This document shows, piece by piece, positions 58,707-64,000 of a stretch of 64,000 bases of DNA (positions are counted from its first letter, which is position 1; the number at the start of each line of letters is the position of its first letter). The position numbers and the translations under genes were made by a program. Below the pieces are notes generated by a model. The model saw nothing but the letters and a program-made list of their open reading frames with translations. It made no database searches and was not told the DNA's origin. The stretch is from Archilochus colubris (Eukaryota; Chordata; Aves; Apodiformes; Trochilidae). The stretch spans positions 150,616,552 to 150,680,551 of the forward strand of contig CM041083.1 of NCBI GenBank assembly GCA_023079485.1. Direction: 5' to 3'.

Positions 58707-61167
58707 CCACATGTTATACCAAACAGGCAACCACAGAGAAGATAACGAGTCTTTATAAGCAGTTGATTTTAAATGAGAAATTTTAGAACATGCTCTACAG
58801 AAGCACCTGAGCTTGGTGGTTAAAATTATTTAAACTCTGACAGTATTTGTCTTACTGAACATCTGGTGTAATAGCTAGATGTCTAGACTAAGGTTGTAAC
58901 TTTTTGGCACTTTGTAGTAGATGGATACAGAATTTTTCTGAGCTGTTAGAACTTGGACTTTGAGATGAACCATGCTTTAGAAATATTTGATCCAATTTGA
59001 TTGCCTAAACCTATCTTTCAAGAACTGAACACAGACTTTATTTTTCTCTGCTAGTAGTAAAAACTACAGTGATCTAGACTTCAAATCTAGATAGCTGGCT
59101 ATAGGCATCTGCACTATGGATTATACAGAATCAGTTACATTCTCATATTTGCTTCTATTACTGTCAGTAGAGAAATAGGGTGGAAACCAGTTACCTAAAT
59201 ATAGGCATAGCAAGTGAATTTAGTTACTCTGAGGATTCCATCTGAATTCCATACAAGTCTCCTGCGACTTTGTTCCACGTTTGGACTTCTTGAAGATCAT
59301 AGTCAACTCAAATAGCATTAGGTGATAGAGAAGAGCTTGGGCTCAGTTCTGTTCTCCCACTTTGATGCTAGATGTAGTAGGCATCCTCTAGGGTGTTCTA
59401 CCTGGCCTTCAACTACCAGTTCAGGAGGTCATGAGCATCCCAAATTGCTGTCCTGTCTGCCTGATCAATTTGATTTCTTAGCTACTCCAAAGCATCTCAG
59501 GGTTGCTTATCTTCACGTGGCAGTCTTAGTTGGACCTTTCATTTCCCAATCTGTGAGAGGTATCTGTGACAGATGGGCTGAATCACTCTCCAAAAATGTG
59601 TGTCTCTCTCCATTGACTTCAGAAAGAGCCTGACTTTTAGGCCCTGTGCTGCGAACAGGCCCTGATTGAATTGCCTAAGCATAAATATTTTGAAATGCTT
59701 GTGATGTTTCAGTGTATTCTACCCAGCTCCTCACTGCTGCTTTGTCCCTTCAAGTCATGTGCCATATATGCTGGTCTCATGTTTCATCTACTCTGGGATG
59801 TGTCAGATGGAGCTTTTTACATTCATGCTTAGACAACTCTCTCAAGTTCTACATAACTTCTTACATACATCTGATGCATTTTAAGCCAGGTGTACCACTG
59901 CTTTTGGGGGATCTAATTTTTTTTCTTTTAACACTTCTCACAATTTCTTTTTATTTCTTTCCTATCTATTAAGACTTACTGGTTACAGAAATGTCAATAA
60001 TACAGGGCAACTGCTTTCCCCCCTCTTGGAGTGGAATAGATTAATAAATTAATCACACAAGTTCAGGTAAGGATGAATAAGCACTTGCTCAGATGGGTTC
60101 ACTACCCAGTGTTTTCAGTGTAGGCTTCTTATGTGGGTTACTTTGTGCAATATGCCTGATAAAATAACTGAATTAAACTTGTTAATGGGGATATAAGCAG
60201 AAGTAAAAAAAAATTGGTTCAAATATACTGTGTTTTTATATATGCTTTTATAGTACTGAGATACAGAGGAAATATTTTTTAAACTTGGTCTCTTCTGATG
60301 ACAGGCTGTCAGAGACAGATGAAAGCAGAATTGTTTGTCACTTCTTTTAAGGTTTACATAGCTGCCTGTTTACACTTCATGATGACAACTTAAAGTTAAG
60401 TGGTCTGATTGTGTTTTATGAATACAAACTCCACAACAGACCTAAAAAATCATTAATGTAACACTGAACAGTCAGATGACTCACATGGAAAGATTTGGGT
60501 TTTATTTCGGTAATAATCAAAAGGGCTTTTAACTGTTTGTCACCACTATCAAAACACTAGTACTGCTCTACATTTTTTTCATGCAAGCAATACAAAATGA
60601 TCTGGGTGCAGACTGGAAAACTGCTGTGAGTGGGACTCCCTCTGCATCCTGTCAGCAGTGCAAGGCTTAGGAGGATCTAAATGAGGCTGGTCCTCCAGGC
60701 TCTGTTGAGAGTTAATGAAGAGAGAGACGTGATTCAGGGAATGATTCAACGCATTAAATGCTAAAGATCTAGTGTAGGCAAGTTTAATGGTGTTCCTGTC
60801 AGGCAGGAGTGCAGAGTTTATATCCTTCTGGATAAAATTACCCATGTTGGTGTGAGATGCAGGCAAGTGCACTTTCCCAAGTGCTGCTAAAGGATTATTG
60901 CTCTAAACCAAAGCCTTCTCCTCTAATCCACAGGAACAGCATTTCCCAGCTCCAGCTGAGGTCAGTGGCTATCACTAACTCAAGAGATTGTTGGTCTCAG
61001 CCCCAAAGGAGATAACACATGGATCACTGCCATTTGGAGATGGATTTGATACTGGCATTTATCACTAACAGAGTGTAAATAGTTATTATTTTAAATACCA
61101 CCAGCAAGAAAAATAAAGAAGTATTTGGCTTAAACACTTTGGAAAGTAATAGCAGCAATTTTAAGCC

Positions 61168-61217
61168 TTTTGTTTTGTTTGTCTTTTTTTTCTTTTCTTT
61201 TTTTCTTTTCTTTTTCT
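61168..61217 (+). repeat. (TTTTC)n-like pyrimidine tract
   Basis: About 50 bp of T runs broken by single C or G (TTTTGTTTTGTTTGTC, then repeated TTTTC units). On the minus strand it is a purine-only A/G run, giving a spurious lysine-rich frame. Confidence 0.85.
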
Positions 61218-63168
61218 GAAATAATGCACAAACAAACCTAGTCAAATCATACAGAGACAAATTCCCCTTTGAAACCTCCAAGTTACTGGGAGTTATAAAG
61301 GATTATCTGCATTGTCAATTTTCATTAGTTTCAGCCTTTAAAGGCTGGCAGCATATGACCCATCTCTACTTTATTCAGGCTGCTGCTCAGTATTTTTGAA
61401 GCCTGTAGTTTAAACAGGATATTAATGTGTTCAGAAATATTCTCCTTATGTCAATATGGAATGTCTCTTAAGCCTGCCTTTTTCATTGCAAAAATGCTTG
61501 AACTGTTCTTACAACATAAGAGATCCAAGCTGAACTGTGCTACTACCCTCTCTTTTCATGCCCCTCCTCCTGAGATTTCTGTTTGCAGCCTTTAGCTTTG
61601 ACAGAGCATGATTGAAACCTGCAGGCTCTGGTGACCTCCCACTTCACCTTGGCCAATTCTAGATGAAGATCCAGGCCTCTGCACTGAGCAGTACACAAGG
61701 GCTGGTTCTCTGAATCTAAACCAAAAAGGTAAAATTAAGGTCTCATCAAATATGGATTGAGTATTGCCAGCCAGATTTTTAGCCTGAAGTGCTACACTGA
61801 GTTATGAACCTGCAGCAGTAGAAATACCTAAGTCTACAATGAAGGTGGATGTCTTTACTGCTTTTCCTTTTAGGATAACTAGGCTATGCTATTTCCAGAA
61901 GAGCAGAGAACTAACAAATGTTGCTTTTTAAGGTAATCTTATATGCTCACTAGAAATGCCATATTATTTTCCAATTGAGTTGCCATGATTGGTGTAATAC
62001 AGTCAACAGATAGAGGATAGATAGAGGTGATTGGACAGACTTGGCACTGTGGAAGAGTGAGTGCTGTGGTTGCCAAAGGTATTGGCTGAATGATGGTGTC
62101 AGGAAGATACCAAGGGCCTTACAGGAATTTGTGTATTTGGTTTCCTGCTCAGCAGTTTAAGGTGCATATTGGATAAACCTCTAGGTGTTTTAGGCTTGTG
62201 ATCAGAACCATAGCAAGACATTTTGGTACCCTGTGGCAGGCAGCACCTGCCTGGCACCCATGGGGAGTGCAGCTCACCAAAACCTCATACCCCCAGCTAA
62301 CAGGGGATGTTTCCAGCTGGGTGCTCCTCTGCCCTCACTCTTGCTACAGCCCTGAGCATGAGTCTTTTTGGCAAGACAGACCAGTGCTGTACAAGTGCCC
62401 AGCCATAGGCTTGGCAAGCAGGGTGTATGTGGTATGGTCTGGTTTGATGCAGGTGCTTTACAGCACTTTAGTTTTGCTCATTGGCTTTCCTTCGAAATGA
62501 TTGCTGGGAGAGTATTACCAGCTATAATATTATAGCCCACTATAAATCCAGAGGTGTATAAATAGAAGCAAGCCTGAAAAGCGAATCTAATGATTGGTAG
62601 TGAAGAAAATAATCTTATGCTAAAGGCTTATTTTCAAAACAATTGAATAAATAAATCAAGATTAATGATCACTGAAGTCAATTTTTGAGACAGATGTAAA
62701 TAAAGCAGTGGTAATTTTATAATTAAGTATAGGAGGGGAACAATGTGCTTTTGCAAGTTTATGTGTTGAAGAACTAGCTACTAAAATTGCTTTAATACAT
62801 AAAAGCATTTTTAATAAAATAAAAAAAAAATAGAAAATATTGCTGTAGATCACTTTTCAAAGAGAATTATACTGCAAAGTACCTGCCACAGCTCATCTGG
62901 TTCTTGGCCTCCGGGAAAGAGCTTATTCTCTTCTAACAGTTCTAATACATAAAACCTGAGTCATATTGTTCTCCTGCAGTGCCACTCTGTACCATTTCCA
63001 ATGGAGACAAAAAGATTTACTGAATGCTGGAACAGCTGGCATGGGAGCTATATAGAGTGATTATGAAATTATAAATATAAAAAAAAAATTGTCAGGAGAT
63101 TACCATTCTTCTACTATATTACCAGGCCATTTCTACTAATTAAAAAATGGAATATAAATATGCCTTAC

Positions 63169-63312
63169 CAGCCTATCCAAACTTGTGCCAGCAGCAGTTG
63201 TAGGTCTCTCCTCTGGGTTATATGGTCCAAAACGGGTATTGAAGTTTTCAGGGACTGAACGGGAAGATCTCAGGCCAGGTGCTGGTTTAGGCTGGCCACA
63301 TCCTTGAAAAAC
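63169..63312 (-). CDS. GPC6: Glypican-6, internal exon with convertase site
   Basis: This 144-nt exon is exactly 48 codons, phase 0 at both ends. It encodes [20 protein letters not shown], then [20 protein letters not shown], then [13 protein letters not shown] and [16 protein letters not shown] are signature glypican-4/6 motifs, and the remainder matches GPC6 rather than GPC4. The Cys in GCG is one of the conserved glypican cysteines. RSSR at residues 15-18 (63259-63270) fits the R-x-x-R proprotein-convertase site at which glypicans are cut into disulfide-linked N- and C-terminal subunits. The following segment is the exposed, poorly ordered loop known from glypican structures. The acceptor is TTTTACAG (63313 upward) and the donor is CTG|GTAAGG (63168 downward). 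It joins in frame to VTDIKEKL at 9777. Confidence 0.97.
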
Positions 63313-63606
63313 CTGTAAAAGACATTGTAGGTTATAGGGAAATCCTAAAAATGGGAAGCAGGTATTTTATAGCCTCTTTATTCTCTCTTTCATATATTTG
63401 ACCCAAGCTTTGATTGACATTTTGATAATAATGAAGAAAGCACTTGCCCTACATTAAAACTCTGGTTAATAATTAAGCATTATTCCTTGGTGAAGATATA
63501 AAAACATATAGGGACCTTAAAAGACCCTTAATTCAGGAAGATGATTATTGTAAGAAGTTAGCATTTGAAAGCACTTTAATTGTTGTCTTTGCAGGAAATA
63601 AAATGG

Positions 63607-63672
63607 CAAAGGGGTGGGAACTAGATGATCTTTCAGGTCCCTTCCAACTCAAGTCTTTCTATGACTCTATGA
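63607..63672 (+). mobile_element. CR1 LINE, 3' tail only (plus sense)
   Basis: GGGAACTAGATGATCTTTCA, GGTCCCTTCCAACTC and the terminal TCTTTCTATGACTCTATGA are the last 65 bp or so of a CR1 element, with its octamer tail. Very short 5'-truncated copy. Confidence 0.85.
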
Positions 63673-63698
63673 AAAGGAAGGCCTTTGTGGATGGATTT

Positions 63699-64000
63699 AC
63701 GGAATCACAGAATGATCCGGGTTGGAAAGGACCTTGGAGATCATCAAGTCCAACCCTTGATCCACTCCCACTGTGGTTACCAGAGCATGGCACTGAGTGC
63801 CACATCCACTCTCTTCTTAATAACCTCCAGGGACACAGAATCCACCACCTCCCTGGGCAGCCCATTCCAATGGGCTTTAAAGCCCATTCAAACCCTCTCT
63901 CTAAAGATTTTTTTCCTAATAGTCAAGCTAAACCTCCCCTGGCAGAGCTTAAGATTATGCCCTCTTGTCCTGCTGATAGCTGCATAGGAGAAGAGACCAA
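63699..64000 (-). mobile_element. CR1 LINE, 3' fragment, continues past right edge
   Basis: On the plus strand TACGGAATCACAGAATGATC precedes GGGTTGGAAAGGACCTTGGA and ATCAAGTCCAACCCTTGATC. The reverse-translated ORF2 end then follows. The tail octamers are mutated (GAATCACAGAATGA). Sense is minus, tail-to-tail with the plus-sense fragment at 63607-63672. Confidence 0.93.

Larger units (their letters stand above)
9778..63168 (-). other. GPC6: GPC6 giant intron (53.4 kb)
   Basis: A complete phase-0 intron with donor GTAAGG (63163-63168 read on the minus strand) and acceptor AATCAG ending at 9778. Very large introns are a known property of GPC6 in vertebrates. It contains most of the CR1 copies, the palindromic element at 12263-12683, the CpG-rich block near 20.5 kb and the (ATC)22 microsatellite. 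No other gene was recognised in it on either strand. Confidence 0.92.
49811..63168. other. Intronic sequence with minor simple repeats
   Basis: No gene or named transposon was recognised across this stretch. It contains a two-copy 22-bp tandem (54002-54045), an (AAAAC)n run (58677-58706) and a TTTTC-type pyrimidine tract (61168-61217). Confidence 0.6.
63313..64000 (-). other. GPC6: GPC6 upstream intron (3' end only)
   Basis: The part of the intron before the exon at 63169-63312 (phase 0). The acceptor is TTTTACAG. It contains two CR1 pieces and runs off the right edge. The upstream exon is not in the window. Confidence 0.9.

Noticed and set aside
61024..61281. Lysine-rich open stretch on the minus strand
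   Set aside because: It is produced by the TTTTC-type simple repeat.

Overview
This window is vertebrate nuclear DNA, almost certainly from a bird. The evidence is CR1 LINE retrotransposons in both orientations, whose 3' ends carry the avian ATTCTATGA-type octamer tail, together with four spliced coding exons of one conserved gene. All four exons lie on the minus strand and encode the C-terminal part of glypican-6 (GPC6), a GPI-anchored heparan-sulfate proteoglycan of the cell surface. No bacterial-type genes, operons or CRISPR arrays are present.

Layout in genomic order, which is the reverse of transcription. The last coding exon, cut by the left edge, is at 1-147. A short 418-bp intron follows at 148-565, then the penultimate exon at 566-741. 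An 8.9-kb intron at 742-9640 precedes the exon at 9641-9777. A 53.4-kb intron at 9778-63168 precedes the exon at 63169-63312. The rest (63313-64000) is the 3' end of another intron whose upstream exon lies outside the window. The exon boundaries have GT/AG signals and compatible phases (0, 0, 2, 1). Together they give 604 nt of uninterrupted coding sequence, about 201 codons. It covers the proprotein-convertase site, the C-terminal lobe and the Ser-Gly heparan-sulfate attachment cluster. About 20 residues plus the GPI signal are expected beyond position 1.

The introns hold at least eleven CR1 pieces of different ages, one of which retains a broken reverse-transcriptase core. They also hold a perfect (ATC)22 microsatellite, AT-rich and pyrimidine-rich tracts, and several small tandem duplications. 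An isolated CpG-rich block near 20.2-20.75 kb looks like an intragenic CpG island.

The most unusual object is at 12263-12683. It is a 421-bp palindromic insertion with 133-bp inverted arms about 96% identical, TG...CA ends and a 6-bp target duplication. Its 155-bp core begins with a tRNA-like sequence that has a perfect Pol III A-box. I do not recognise it as a known family. A second unusual pattern is a non-CR1 flank of about 95-120 bp shared by two CR1 copies about 2.2 kb apart, which suggests 3' transduction or local duplication. Most of the remaining intronic sequence shows nothing I can name, and the open reading frames in it look like chance.
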